From assembly GCA_012932295.1 (NCBI GenBank), contig JAAONU010000011.1, positions 15,956,136-16,020,135 on the forward strand: a DNA stretch of 64,000 nucleotides, read 5' to 3'. The translations under genes and the position numbers were made by a program. The DNA comes from Cyclina sinensis. Lineage: Eukaryota; Mollusca; Bivalvia; Venerida; Veneridae. This document shows positions 12,272 through 24,132 of the stretch, in pieces. Under the pieces are notes generated by a model. That model ran no database searches. It worked only from the letters and a program-made list of their open reading frames with translations, and was not told where the DNA came from. Positions within the stretch are counted from its first letter, which is position 1, and the number at the start of each line of letters is the position of its first letter.

Positions 12272-14283
12272 GTTACTACTACTGCTGCTACTACTTCTGC
12301 TGCTACTGCTGCTGCTACTACTTCTGCTGCTTCTACTTCTGCTGCTACTACTGCTGCTACTACTTCTGCTGCTACTACTGCTGCTTCTACTACTGCTGCT
12401 ACTACTGCTGCTTCTACTTCTGCTGCTACTTCTGCTGCTTCTATTGCTGCTTCTAATACTGCTGCTAATACTGCTGCTACTACTACTGCTGCTACTACTG
12501 CTGCTTATACTGCTGCTACTACTGCTGCTACTACTGCTGCTACTAATTCTACTGCTTCTTCTGCTGCTGCTACTTCTGCTGCTACTACTGCTGCTTCTAA
12601 TACTGCTGCTACTACTGCTGCTTCTAATACTGCTGCTACTACTGCTGCTTCTACATCTGCTGCTACTACTGCTGCTTCTAATACTGCTGCTACTAGTGCT
12701 GCTTTAACATCTGCTGCTACATTTGCTGCTTCTAATTCTGTTGCTACTTCTACTGCTTCTACATCTGATGCTACTACTGCTGCATCTGTATCTACTGCTA
12801 CTATTGCTGCTTCTGTATCTACTGCTACTATTGCTGCTTCTGTATCTACTGCTACTATTGCTGCATCTGTATCTACTGCTACTATTGCTGCTTCTGTATC
12901 TACTGCAACTACTGCTGCATCTGTATCTACTGCTACTATTGCTGCATCTGTATCTACTGCTACTATTGCTGATTCTGTATCTACTGCTACTACTGCTGCA
13001 TCTGTATCTACTGCTACTATTGCTGCTTCTGTATCTACTGCTACTATTGCTGCTTCTCCTTCTGCTGCTGCATCTACTGCTTTTACTTCTGCTGCTTCTA
13101 CTGCTGCTTTTATTTCTGCTGCTTCTACTTCTGCTGCTACTTCTACTGCTTCTACATCTGATGCTACTACTGCTGCATCTGTATCTACTGCTACTATTGC
13201 TGCTTCTGTATCTACTGCTACTATTGCTGCATCTGTATCTACTGCTACTATTGCTGCTTCTGTATCTACTGCTACTATTGCTGCATCTGTATCTACTGCT
13301 ACTGTTGCTGCTTCTGTATCTACTGCTACTACTGCTGCATCTGTATCTACTGATACTATTGCTGCTTCTGTATCTACTGCTACTATTGCTGCTTCTCCTT
13401 CTGCTGCTGCATCTACTGCTTTTACTTCTGCTGCTTCTACTGCTGCTTTTATTTCTGCTGCTTCTACTTCTGCTGCTACTTCGACTGCTTCTACATCTGA
13501 TGCTACTACTGCTGCATCTGTATCTACTGCTACTTTTGCTGCTTCTGTATCTACTGCTACTATTGCTGCTTCTCCTTCTGCTGCTGCATCTACTGCTTTT
13601 ACTTCTGCTGCTACTACTGCTGCTTCTACTTCTGCTGCTACTACTGCTGCTTGTACATCTGCTGCTACTACTGCTGCTTCTACATCTGCTGCTACTACTG
13701 CTGCTTGTACATCTGCTGCTACTACTGCTACTTCTCCTTCTGCTGCTACTACTACTGCTTCTACTTCTGCTGCTACTACTGCTGCATCTGTATCTACTGC
13801 TACTATTGCTGCTTCTGTATCTACTGCTACTTCTGCTGCTTTAACATCTGTTGATTCTACTGCTGCTTTTACTATTACTACATCTACTTCTGCTTCTATT
13901 ACTGGTGCCAGTACTACTTCTTCTTCTGCTGTTTCTGGTAATTCTAGTAGAAAAACAATTACTACTACAACTGCTACTGCTAGTGCTGAAACTACTTTAA
14001 AAACAACAACTACTATTGCTGCTGCTACTGCTGCTTTTACCACTACTGCTTCTGCTTCTGCTAATACTTCTCCAAAAACAATTACTACTACAACTACTAC
14101 TGCTACTGCTAAAACTACTATAAAAACAACATTACTACAGCTACTTCTGCTGCTACTGCTGCTGCTTCTTCTGCATATACTACTTTAATAACAATTACTT
14201 CTGTTCCAACTACTTCTGCATTGACAAAAACCAATGCCACTACTTCTACTACTGTAACAACAAAATGCCAACAACAACAACAA
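12272..14283. repeat. Triplet-repeat locus (CTG/ACT/TCT), about 2 kb
   Basis: Almost every base from 12272 to about 14180 falls into triplets of the set GCT, ACT, TCT, CTG, with decay into ACAACA/AATTAC-type triplets to 14283. Inside it a 24-27-bp unit (TCTGTATCTACTGCTACTAT) is amplified, and a longer block marked by TTCTCCTTCTGCTGCTGCAT recurs at 13054, 13393 and 13570. Long open frames occur on both strands: poly-Leu types on + (12444-12707, 12723-13844) and a 512-codon Ala/Val/Asp/Glu frame on - (14043-12505). This is expected because the triplets rarely make stops. Coding use is not supported. Confidence 0.92.
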
Positions 14284-14933
14284 TTTCTTTCTTTGTTACT
14301 CAAATATTCACAAAATGGACGGGTGTCAATGAATTACGAAAATATTTTATGTGTGACCAAGAGAGTTTATCGGCGCGAAAATAGACCAGTTTGCGTTAAA
14401 AAAAATAATGCGTAGGCGAAACTGTTTTATAATCACATAAGAAAGTGAGATAAGCCGCAATGTAGCATCATCAAAACCTTATCGATATCATTTAAGATAA
14501 CTAATTGTAAAAAAGCTTTAAGACGCATTTAAATGCGTGTTACTACCCCTGTAAAGAACCTCTATAAAAAGACACCCAGTTTAGTTTACTCTTCACGGTT
14601 CTAGGCAGGCAACTATACTAATTCAACGTTAAAACATGCATTTTAAATGTAATTTACAGCAATACATCATCGCAAATTAAATGTGCCATTTGACAAATAA
14701 AGCATGGAGTAGGACACGATGAAAGTAAAACGTGTGATGTCTTAATATTTCCAATGAGTCAGGTAGACAACTTAAAAATACGGTAGGTTTTTTTCTATAT
14801 TATCATATAATCACTAGATCTACTTAATTAACATGTAAACAGAATAGTATCTTTTTTAACCGTGAATGAGTTCGCTTTCAATTTTTAAATGGTGTGATTT
14901 GGATATTTATAGATGTATTTAAATATGTTGCAG
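14284..14933. other. Unique AT-rich DNA, nothing recognised
   Basis: No open frame with a domain, no repeat and no RNA gene recognised between the triplet locus and the candidate upstream exon. Confidence 0.5.
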
Positions 14934-14987
14934 GTCAAAGGATTTAGGACTGGACCCTGTAGAAGGACTTCCGAACGTCGGTGGGCG
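14934..14987 (+). CDS. Candidate upstream coding exon of the bHLH-PAS gene
   Basis: A 54-bp segment has a strong acceptor (AATATGTTGCAG) and a strong donor (GTGAGT). Read with one leading base it encodes SKDLGLDPVEGLPNVGG and leaves two bases (CG). The first secure exon of the bHLH-PAS gene at 28788 begins with the third base of a codon (T), so the join gives CGT (Arg) followed by [15 protein letters not shown]. That agrees with the ILELRKEKS stretch of fly trachealess. It is slightly GC-richer than its surroundings. Evidence is limited to splice sites, phase and composition. The implied intron is 13.8 kb. It could be a chance pair of splice motifs. Confidence 0.4.
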
Positions 14988-16900
14988 GTGAGTGACCTAG
15001 ATTAGCTGTAAAGTTTACTTGTAATACACATTATAGTAAGGTTTTAGATATTGCATACATTGTGCACACAGCTATGTATATTGTACTTCAATCTTGCGTA
15101 ATTTGATCGTCTGCAATATGCATGTAACACACGCACTATCGCACTTGAGACAGCTTGTATAAAGACGACAGAGGCCCCGATACGCATTTTTTAAATTCAT
15201 ATGTAAGACTTTTTTTTAATTTTGTAGTTTTTAGTTAGCTATGATATACCAGAGCGGAACCGCCGAATTTCTTAATTTAGAGTTCAACATAACTGACAAC
15301 CGTAGACACTTTCTGAATCATTAGCTAGTTAAAAGCAGTTTGTTAAAAAAAACATAGTGCCGGAAGAAGGCTCAGATCAGGCAAAATTTGTAAATATTTA
15401 AACACTTACAAAATGTAGTAAGACATATTTAATCAGCTTTTACAAAAATTGCAGACATTGTTCACATTTTGTTTTGACACTGTAAGAACCTTCACTTTAT
15501 ATGATTGGTATTTTGAATCTCCTATTAAATGTTAGTATTACCGAGGCGATTTCGGGTTATGGTGAGACACTAAAGCTAACTTTGTTCTAATCAGTATTGA
15601 AAATATTTAATCCAATAAACTATAAATGAGAAAGGATTGGCGTGAAGTTCTTAAAGCCTTGCTTCTTTAAAGTCTACACGACTCTTTCCGTTTTTAAAGC
15701 GATATGCCGTTATGAACTCGTATAATTTCAGCGCTGTAAAGTCACTTTTCTTTACCGTTGCACCTTTCAAAAAAGACTTAGGTTTGTTAAGGGAAGGAAG
15801 TTTGCATAATTAAAAGATAAATATAAGAAAATATTTTGAAAAATTGTCCTTGACCCTTTCTGCGACCTACTTAATTATATTCCTAGTAGGATTTCTCCAG
15901 GTTTTTGACCTAACTATCGACAAGTGATTAGGGTAGACAAGTGAGCCTAGTAAAGAATTTGACTTTCCGAAGCTTGATTTTGTATGTTAGATTTTTTAAA
16001 AAAACTTTTGTGTCAGACCGTGCGTCATTTAATATCGATCGGAAATTGTTAAATAAAAAAATTATGATAGTATTTGAATCAGGGCAACTGATGACTAATA
16101 CCCCCTCCCACCCCCACCCCCGCCCCTCGATATTTTGGGCTTATTAATCTTTTTTAAGTATTTGAATATTTTAGGATTGTTTTCCTCGTTTTTTTTTCTT
16201 TATAAACTATTAACGGTGCTTCGTTTTAGTCTTTTCTGAAAGTAGATAATATTTTTTGTTTTAAGTAATATATTATGTTGTTAAACTTTGAAAAAAAATG
16301 AAAATATTCATATACAAAAAATTTCAATTCCTGTTGCGCCTGTGAACATGTGGACGTGAATAGTTAAAGATAAAAGAGTCAAAACAGTCGGTGCATGTAT
16401 TTTCTTCCGCATAGTGAATAAAAGCCTACATTCTTTGAGCTATATTTCAAATTGAGCACATTTTTATATTCATATGAAGTGTAAATTAGAATGAGAGAAA
16501 ATTAATATGTTTAGTTATGGAATTTTTGAGATTGCATGGCACTCGTTCAAAGAGATTCACATATTATGTATTCTGTAAAAGTTTCTTTAAACAAGCCGAC
16601 TAAATTAATAAGAAGCTAAACACTTCTTTTATTTTTAATTTAGTTTAAAAACTATTTGAATGTAACAGTTACCGGGCTTCATATAAATAGAACAAAAAAA
16701 CACAAAAAAACAATCATTCATATTCTCTTGTGTACAAAGATAAAGAAATAAAATAAACACTTTATCAAATGACAGTAATAATGATAAGAGGCTATTCTGT
16801 TAGTATGGTTCCAAATGTGGTTCATAATTTCCGACAAAACTACTCCATTATTTTCTAAAACATGTATTACTGTTCTGCTCCAACAGAAAGGAGTAAAGCA
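14988..16900. other. AT-rich DNA, no gene seen
   Basis: If the candidate exon at 14934 is real this is the start of a large intron; otherwise it is intergenic. Only short chance open frames occur. A C-rich patch lies near 16100-16128. Confidence 0.5.
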
Positions 16901-16920
16901 TCAGAAAAAAACCACCCTAC

Positions 16921-17002
16921 TTTGGGATTCGAACACAAATCTCCTGGTTGCATGAACTGCCCAGGAAGTCCAACAGTCTAGCAAAACTGAGCCAAAGGAT
17001 TG
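16921..17002 (-). mobile_element. tRNA-derived SINE head
   Basis: On the - strand an A-box-like TGGCTCAGTTTTGC is followed about 50 bp later by a B box, GTTCGAATCCC. The spacing fits a tRNA-type RNA polymerase III promoter. The cloverleaf is poor, with no clear acceptor stem, so I call a SINE head and not a functional tRNA gene. A GTT run about 85 bp away on the + strand (17085-17100) may or may not belong to it. Confidence 0.5.
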
Positions 17003-18220
17003 ATGTCCTGACGCAGTTGTCAGAGGCTGAATTTACTAGAGCCGAGTATGCATGTAACACTACATAACCGTCTTTTCCGATTTTGTTGTTGTTGTTGTTT
17101 AAATACTCATGTGTTTTGTCTACGAATTGACAAGGTTACGTTTTTTCTGACAGAGAAAAGAAACTAAATTGAAATGCGAACATGAGGTAAATTTGTTATT
17201 TGAACTAATCCAAGGGAACTTTGTCCTTCCATTTAGTCTTTCAGACTTTCTTAAGACGTCACTGCAAAATTGTTCACAGCAGTTCGTATGGTACTTCGGA
17301 TACGGGAAACGAGTCAAACAAGAACTCGCGTTGTTATTTACAATCCGTGAGATTTTTTTAATTTATTTTCATTGTAACTGAAATCTTGTTTCCAGCTACA
17401 CAATTATCAGAATGTACGACCCAGTCGGATATTACAGTTTAGCTGTTACTTACCGTGACTATATTCTGTAGTAGATAAATTAGTGACGTCAAAATTTAAA
17501 CCGTCAATGCTTTGAAACCAAAACATACTGTAATAGAGATACAAAGGGCATTTTTGCTACCTTGCTCAATCTGCCTATGGCGTTATGACAGATTGCCAGC
17601 TGTGTGAACTAAAGGTCCTGAGTTTCAGTTCCAGCTCGGGGAGAGGGGGCAAAGGGGGCTATATACATGTCGAAATAGAAGTATATAGAGAAGTTTAAAT
17701 GATGATTCCAAAATAGTCGTGCTGGGCTAAATGATTGTTATGTTCGCTTAACACCCCCACACACCCATGCACCACCCCCTTCCCCTTCTTCCCCCCCCCC
17801 CCCCCCCATCTCTATGAACCACACACTCACATAAGGAAAGGCACGAGATTTGAGTAATTTTGATATCTGGACATTAAGACATTCGTTCCTTTGGATCTTT
17901 GCAAAAGTACAACGAGTATACATAAGACTTTGTCCGATCTTTGTCATTTCAACACGATACAACATGACTTTTAAGTTGATTTGTTAGCATTAGATTGATA
18001 TCATATTTCAACATATGGTACACTTTAACGTATTACTATCGTTCGATCCAAGGAAATTATAAAGATTTTTATTAAGTTATAGAAAAGAATAGAGTAGTAC
18101 ATATGTTAATATCTTCACAATATACAATAGAGAGTGGAAGTTTCGAGAATTGTTTTGAATTTTCCAGCAAATCTCACTATTCAAAAAGAAGGCTAAGACA
18201 ATGTAATTTCGATGTAGATA
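17003..18220. other. AT-rich DNA with C-rich tract
   Basis: No gene seen. A (GTT)n tract lies at 17085-17100 and a C-rich stretch at 17751-17807 that ends in 17 consecutive C. The open frames are short and overlap on opposite strands without recognisable domains. Confidence 0.5.
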
Positions 18221-18364
18221 TTTAAGATATTAAGCCAGCGTTTATAGCCATTTAAGATACCATGCCAGCATTCATAGTCATTTAGGATACCAAGACAGCA
18301 TTCATAGTGATTTAAGATACCAAGCCAGCATTCATAGTCATTTAAGATACCAAGACAGCATTCA
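18221..18364. repeat. Five-copy tandem repeat, 30-bp unit
   Basis: The unit TTTAAGATACCAAGCCAGCA followed by TTCATAGTCA repeats from 18221 at exact 30-bp steps, the last copy being partial. Copies differ at a few positions. Confidence 0.9.
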
Positions 18365-18559
18365 GTGTTCACTCAGTTACACAGGTTGTTTCATGATGAT
18401 TTGCATGAACTCAGTTGTCTTTATACAGCTGTGTACGGCAGACTTATGGTCAAATGGCCATCTGAACTTTGATTTATGTTACTATAAGCAAACTGAGCAA
18501 ATCTTGAATTCGACCCCTTTACTGGGTTACTTCCTGATTTGGCACAGAGTATTTACGGT

Positions 18560-19215
18560 GCTAGACCAGTGTCTTCCCAGTTGATCCCGGTATAACGTAG
18601 TCACTGGTGGCCGCCCGATAAACGCCGGTATTATCCCCTCATACCCCGTTTGTGCATCGGTGACACGCCGGTGTTACCGTGGAGTGACCGTGCCAGTCCC
18701 TACCTCCAACGGTACAAAACAGAGCAATTCAGTCCTTCATCTGAGCTATTCCGACCCAAAGCTGGGGCTAACTGCAGCTCTCTCGTGCACCGAGTGCTCC
18801 ACATTACCCCGGATCACTAGGGATTATTACAGTAGACGCAGGATAGAGAGCCGGACTTGCCTCGGTTCTGCCCGGAGGTGCCAGGATTACGCCGTTTCTC
18901 GATATTTCCCGATGACCTCCGATTGTATTAAAAGTAATGAGTATAAAACACAACATCACATGAACTCGTTCTTCCCAAGGACTATACAACTCTGGAACGA
19001 ATTACCGGCCACCCCAACTGTGTCAGCTTTTATCAGTGGTCTGAACAAGTTTTATAGATTTTAAACATTTAAAATAAATGTTTAAGTAAGATCTTTAGTA
19101 AAATCTTGATTTCTTTGTTATTATCTTTTATAATTTTAATGTTCCTGACACGAGCCTGCGTAGTGTAGTCAGTATTGACTTTTGGCACTAATAAGTTGAA
19201 GTTGAAGTTGAAAAT
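18560..19215 (+). pseudogene. 3' fragment of a non-LTR retrotransposon (RT C-terminus)
   Basis: An open stretch to 19064 without a convincing ATG ends in a peptide with HMNSFFPRTIQLWNELPATP followed by TVSAFISGLNKFY. The SFFPRTIxxWNxLP string is the usual C-terminal signature of reverse transcriptases of CR1/jockey/RTE-type elements. Downstream a 3' UTR-like stretch ends in tandem GAAGTT units (near 19193-19212), the kind of microsatellite tail such elements carry. The region is clearly more GC-rich than its surroundings. The catalytic RT core and the endonuclease are missing, so this is a 5'-truncated dead copy. The clade is not certain. Confidence 0.7.
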
Positions 19216-19400
19216 TTTTAAAACATGCGGAGCTGTTTTTCGCATCGAGCCGGATCAATAGGATCCATCGAAAATTTCCCGGAGTCGTTAGGGTTGTATT
19301 TCCGGGTTTGGCAGGGTTTCTCCCGGACCACTCATCCGGGACCTACCGGGGGACCAATCCGGAATAGTTAGAATGGGGCTTAATCGACGTACAATAAATA
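19216..19400. other. GC-rich patch with CCGG strings
   Basis: Directly behind the LINE fragment lies a GC-richer stretch with repeated TCCCGGACC / TCCGGGACC / ACCGGGGGACC strings. No frame or known element is recognised. It may be part of another decayed insertion. Confidence 0.4.
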
Positions 19401-19450
19401 AGTTAAAACAATCAATGAACATACATTTTCATTTTACTGTTCTGTTTTTT

Positions 19451-19555
19451 CTTTCAAAAATTCATGTAGTCAGTATGCTCAAGCGTACGTATATATAACA
19501 TGTATATATATATTTACGTACGCATGAGCATATAGACTACATGAATTTTTGAAAG
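19451..19555. repeat. 105-bp near-perfect palindrome (41-bp arms)
   Basis: The left arm (19451-19491) starts CTTTCAAAAATTCATGTAGT and continues to GCGTACGTA. The right arm (19515-19555) is its reverse complement with only about three mismatches in the middle. The 23-bp spacer is (AT)-rich. There is no clear target duplication, so this may be a small fold-back element or the end product of one. Confidence 0.85.
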
Positions 19556-21885
19556 CAGATTTATCACATGTGATCAGTAGAATTAAACAGAACTGGAAAA
19601 CTTAACATACAAATATATAAATATATGAGAATGCAACGAACAGAGCTCATAAAACATACTGCTATTTCTTTATTTTTAGTGATTTATAAGTGTACGTTGA
19701 TAAGTCTTCAACTACATTTTATGATGTCACGGGTTCGATGAATTTTGGTATGTTAGGTTTTTCTAAATACTATTTTCCAATGTTTTTGTTTTCGTTACTT
19801 ACATACATTGAAGGACAAAAAGAATCTCTTCACTCATATTATAGATACAATTCTGATAATCAGCTTTAAACATTCTTTCAGTCTATATGGCTCCACCGGT
19901 AAAAGTAAGACATACTGATTTCGATTTTGATATTTTCCCAGTGAACATCGGTTTTAACATGAAATATAATTTATTCAGCTCTTCAGAGGTTATGTAATAA
20001 CTTCATATCTTATCAAAATCAATATTTTATATTTAACATCCATCTTTCCATTTTTTTGTGTCAAGCTTAATGATTAATACCACTAGAAAAAATCCTTTAC
20101 AGCGGTTTAAAACCTATTATGCAATGTTTTCATACCGTGAATCGAAAAATACACGTATTGCAGATACTTGAATAAGTCGGCACAAACTTTCTACGGTCCA
20201 TTTCACAAATTTTCGCGACTTAAAGATTTTGGCGTATTGAATTTTTTTTACCTTCCCATATGTAATTATACGTGTTCAGCTGACTTTACGCTATTTCTAA
20301 CAACCTTTTAACTTTTATAAAGGGACATATTTGCATGAATTGAATTTACGCATTATGGACTGCTGTGAAACTTTTAACACATCTTCAGAATAGATGAAAT
20401 TTATCTTTTAAATAACATGTACTTTAAAACTCTAGACGTTATTGACACTTACAAAATTTGAACTAAATTTATATTGTATATCTCTTCATAATGGTGATAT
20501 TGGTGTCTAAATCTTATACGAAGTGGATTTATTTTTCGAGCTGAAATTTTATGTTTCAGTTTATATGTTCAGTGACACATTTCGGTTATTTTTTCCGCCC
20601 GTCTCTTTGTATGTCTGGCTGTCTGTCTGTCCGTAGACACAGTTCACGCCAGTCCACTTATTTTTATATTGTTATCCCTCTTTCTTCAGTTTTACCTGCC
20701 TTCAACAAATAGAAAAAAATCATCTTGATTGGAAAATCAATCTTCAGATGCCAAGAAAATAATTGCAGTTTCGGGAACGCTCGAAAATTTGAATAAGAAA
20801 GTAAAAAAAAATAGTTTGCTTTATTCATCAAATTAGATGTCAAAGGTCATCATAAAATAAAGGAATAATGGTATTAGGAAGTTATGTTTTCAAAATGTCA
20901 TTGTTTATACATGATTGATAGACTCATCCATTTAACAAACATGTCTCTCAGTGATGTATCATTTTTGCACATACATACTGTAATTCTTTAAAACTCGTGA
21001 TAAAATACCTGTTTGCAGTTTTCATTGCTGTGTACATTTATCAGTCTATGTATGTACAGACGGATGAATAAATAGATGAACTAAATGATAGATGAACAAA
21101 TAGATGGATGGATGTGGTGTGTTATTCCGGCTTGCCACCTCATTTTGTCTATAAGGAAGCTAAGACACATTGCATGCTAACTGTATAGGTTGGTAGTTTT
21201 TGCACCGGCTTTGATTTTTATAAATTCAACTCTTTAAAACTGCATCAGGGCATGAGTTCAAATCCCACATAATAGTTGTCTTTTTCTGAGGCACAGCATC
21301 CGTCTGTTACTGACGAATGTTCGAAAGACTCCATATTTGAATTTCCTTTCTCCCTCTACTTTCATAGTAGAAAGTATGCATTTATTTGCGTACGCGGTTT
21401 TCCAAATGTTTACCCGACAATAAGTGCCCGTTGAAATATATGCGGTGTTGACATATACATACGTATGCATGCCATTCAACTCCAGTATGATCATGATACT
21501 GGTCAAAGATTATAGGAAAACCATTGAACAATATATAAGATGGTAAAACCTACCAAAAGTCAAGTACAGGATTGTCCGGAATATTAAGAAACTGTCAAAA
21601 TTTGTGTTAGTTGCGTATACGTTCTCTTTCTAGTACGACCCTTTTAATTACTTTTTAATGAGGTTCCTTAATACTGTTGTTCTAATAGGAGTTGTAGTGC
21701 AGACAGCCTCTAGTTTAGTTGAGACAGAGGACGTCTTTACCTCCTCCACGTGTTTATCGTAAATTAAGGAACAAGGTAAATCAATTATTAAGTACACAGA
21801 CAGACAAAAAATCTTTTTCCCTTCAGACAAGTTTGGTAAATATAAAGACTGGACGTGTCTGTTAACTTGTCTGTTAACTTGTCTG
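19556..21885. other. AT-rich DNA, no gene seen
   Basis: Only short chance frames. A weak tRNA-like B box (GAGTTCAAATCCC, near 21252) lacks a convincing A box. Three tandem copies of GTCTGTTAACTT lie at about 21857-21890, directly before the next element. Confidence 0.5.
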
Positions 21886-22099
21886 TTAACCCTTAACTTG
21901 CTAGAGCCGAAAGTGATTAGCCTTTGCCACCAGTATAGAGCCAGGCCAGCCTGCACATCCGTGCAGTCTGACCAGGCTCTATACTGTTGGTAGCTCCATT
22001 TTTGCATTTTGATATTGAAATACCTTAAACTTTGAATGGACTGTTCCAAATTCAAAGCTTGGCAAATCCATTACAAAATTTCAGCATGTTCAGGGTTAA
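21886..22099. mobile_element. Fold-back repeat bounded by TTAACCCT / AGGGTTAA
   Basis: The block begins TTAACCCTTAACTTG and ends CAGGGTTAA. It contains an imperfect internal hairpin: CCAGTATAGAGCCAGG pairs with CCTGGT-type and GGCTCTATACTG strings about 50 bp later. I recall a very similar hairpin-bearing repeat as abundant in clam genomes. TTAA at both ends would suit piggyBac- or Kolobok-type non-autonomous elements, but the TTAA could also be part of the inverted repeat itself. Confidence 0.55.
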
Positions 22100-22849
22100 A
22101 GCAATGAACTCCCTCATCATAGAGCCTTTGTTGACATTGTATCTGAAGCTCGACGTTTAAATCTTACTACGGACAGACTCCAAACGTTTCGTTTCTTTTT
22201 TAGACGTTTTCTTCATTTACAGCACAAATTCATTACAGGCACACAACTTTTCCTTCTTATTAAAGAACAGTATTTCTTTGCAAATTAATACAGCATTATT
22301 CTAAAGCAAAAATTATCTTAAAATATTTCCTTCAGAAACAACTGGTTACCTCGCCCATGGATCGATCTAAGGGCCGTCCACATTATTTTGGTTTAAAATG
22401 ATTCATTGATATCATTTGCAATTAATGTTATTTTATGCAGACATGCTTTAAAACTTGTTAAATCACACAATTACATACCTATTTTATTTAAGATAAATGT
22501 TTTACAGGTTTAAATGGGTTTTTGTAGTCCGACCTTTATTTTGATTGATATTAAATAATGTTTTATAGACTCACATATTTTCAGGGATTCAAATAAAGGA
22601 AATTTGGTATTTTATTCATTTTATCATTTTAACTAGATCGTTTACCCAATGGAGCTTACCACAATTTGAACTCGTACAAAACGAAGACACTATTATTTTT
22701 AACAGAAATGTAAACTGCTATTATCAGTGGCATTGTAGAGTATATAGAGTGGTTGTTTTTTTAAAGTACCACCCCTACTAAACGTTCCATCCTCACTGGC
22801 TTAAGGACATGTAAATTGTACACATTTACTCTCCTATTTATTCCTTATC
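22100..22849. other. AT-rich DNA, nothing recognised
   Basis: No gene, RNA gene or clear repeat seen. Confidence 0.5.
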
Positions 22850-22985
22850 CTGTGTGCCTGATGCCAGGTGGACAGGCAATCGTTAAACATTTTTAACCAG
22901 TTGGCGGCTCACAAAACGGCCTTCAACCTCCTGCTTCGTAAGTGAACACCTTCGCCACTTGGCCACGGAGACGGTGGCCTTAGTG
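22850..22985 (-). mobile_element. tRNA-Ser-like SINE head
   Basis: On the - strand the sequence begins near GTCTCCGTGGCCAAGTGG, which resembles the 5' half of a class II tRNA-Ser including the A box, and continues to a decayed B box around GGTTGAAGGCC. The block 33525-33660 is its homologue: both carry CCAGGTG, a GGCTCACAA / GCTCACAAGC string and GAAYACCTTYRCCACT in the same order. Two diverged copies in one window support a SINE family over a tRNA gene. Confidence 0.6.
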
Positions 22986-24049
22986 TATATATAGTCTGTT
23001 AGCTGCTACGCAGGCTTGATAACTCTTCTAAATACGTGCAAATGCCGCTTGTTTTAATTCGTTTCTTTTATTTCCAAGTTCATGAAAAAAAAATAAACTT
23101 ACCCCAGGGAAATTAGGTTGATCTCATAATGACCCCTCAGTTCGTCCAAGGTCAGATTCTAGAATAGTTTAAAAAAAACGTTTCTTTTAAGATATGAAAA
23201 TTTTCGCTGAAGGGCACTTCATTTTGAAAAAAAGAAAAGAAAAAGAAAACAGATAGATTGTTCGATTGTTTACGAGTGAAAGTCATCAGGCATAGCCTTT
23301 TAAGCTTGCTCTCTCGACCACAGATTTTCAAAAGTTCAGTGACATCCGACCGCTGAATTCACGATTTAATTTTAAATAAACGATTACTTGTACATGAGAA
23401 TTTGAAGTTGCGCAGGTAGAATTTCGTGCTTCAGATCACTAGAAGGACATACAGGCATTTGCTATGACATAGATATTCGGCAAAATTTAAGCATGCATAT
23501 TATACAGTTCATTAACAAGCCTTCGTTCAAGGGTTTCACATAATTCTTTGCAAAATTGACACACTTTCTTGTGCATCCTAATTATCTGTTTAGTGTATTC
23601 AGGTCGCACGTCAAGCACTGCATTTTCTTAAAATACTCGGCGAACGTGTTACAATTAGACGAATACTTCCTGGTTATAAAACCTGTCGCAGTTATCCAAA
23701 CCCTAGCACGACTCTTCATGATATTTTCAAAACCTGAAACTATTATTGCACAGTTATTACAGAAAAGGTGAAACAACTGACGTGACCGCTTAATCATTTT
23801 CTTTTTTTTCTTTTTTTTTCATATTTTTCTCTTCCTTTCATAAAACATGCACCGAGTTAAGGTTAAGCGTTTAATAATGGCACAGTATAGTTCAAAAAGG
23901 TTGTTATAATTTTTCTATGATATATAATCACTTGCGTTATCCACGTTTTACTATTTAAGAAATAATATAGATTTTTGAAACAGAATAGAAATATTCATAG
24001 AGAAAAAACAAAAAGGAAGACAAAAAAGTAAATAAATAAGAGAGTAAGT
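22986..24049. other. AT-rich DNA, no gene seen
   Basis: Two overlapping open frames on opposite strands near 23556-23797 mirror each other and have no recognisable domain; at least one must be chance and probably both are. Confidence 0.5.
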
Positions 24050-24132
24050 GAGCTAGCTAGCGAGCGAGCCAGTCTGTCAGACAGACAGACAGACAGTCAG
24101 TCAGTCAGTCAGTAAGGCAGTAGGTCAGTCAG
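24050..24132. repeat. Compound AGCT/GCGA/CAGA/CAGT microsatellite
   Basis: Tetranucleotide runs follow each other: AGCTAGCT, GCGAGCGA, CAGACAGACAGA, then CAGTCAGTCAGT. Confidence 0.85.

Noticed and set aside
12444..13844. Poly-leucine frames on the + strand
   Set aside because: Translation of the CTG/ACT triplet tract. Leu/His/Tyr runs like this have no protein precedent that I trust.
17560..17640. tRNA-like stretch with a GTTTCAGTTCC string
   Set aside because: B-box similarity is weak and there is no matching A box.
21165..21275. tRNA gene suggested by GAGTTCAAATCCC
   Set aside because: The B box is good but no A box at proper spacing and no cloverleaf can be drawn; at best a decayed SINE.
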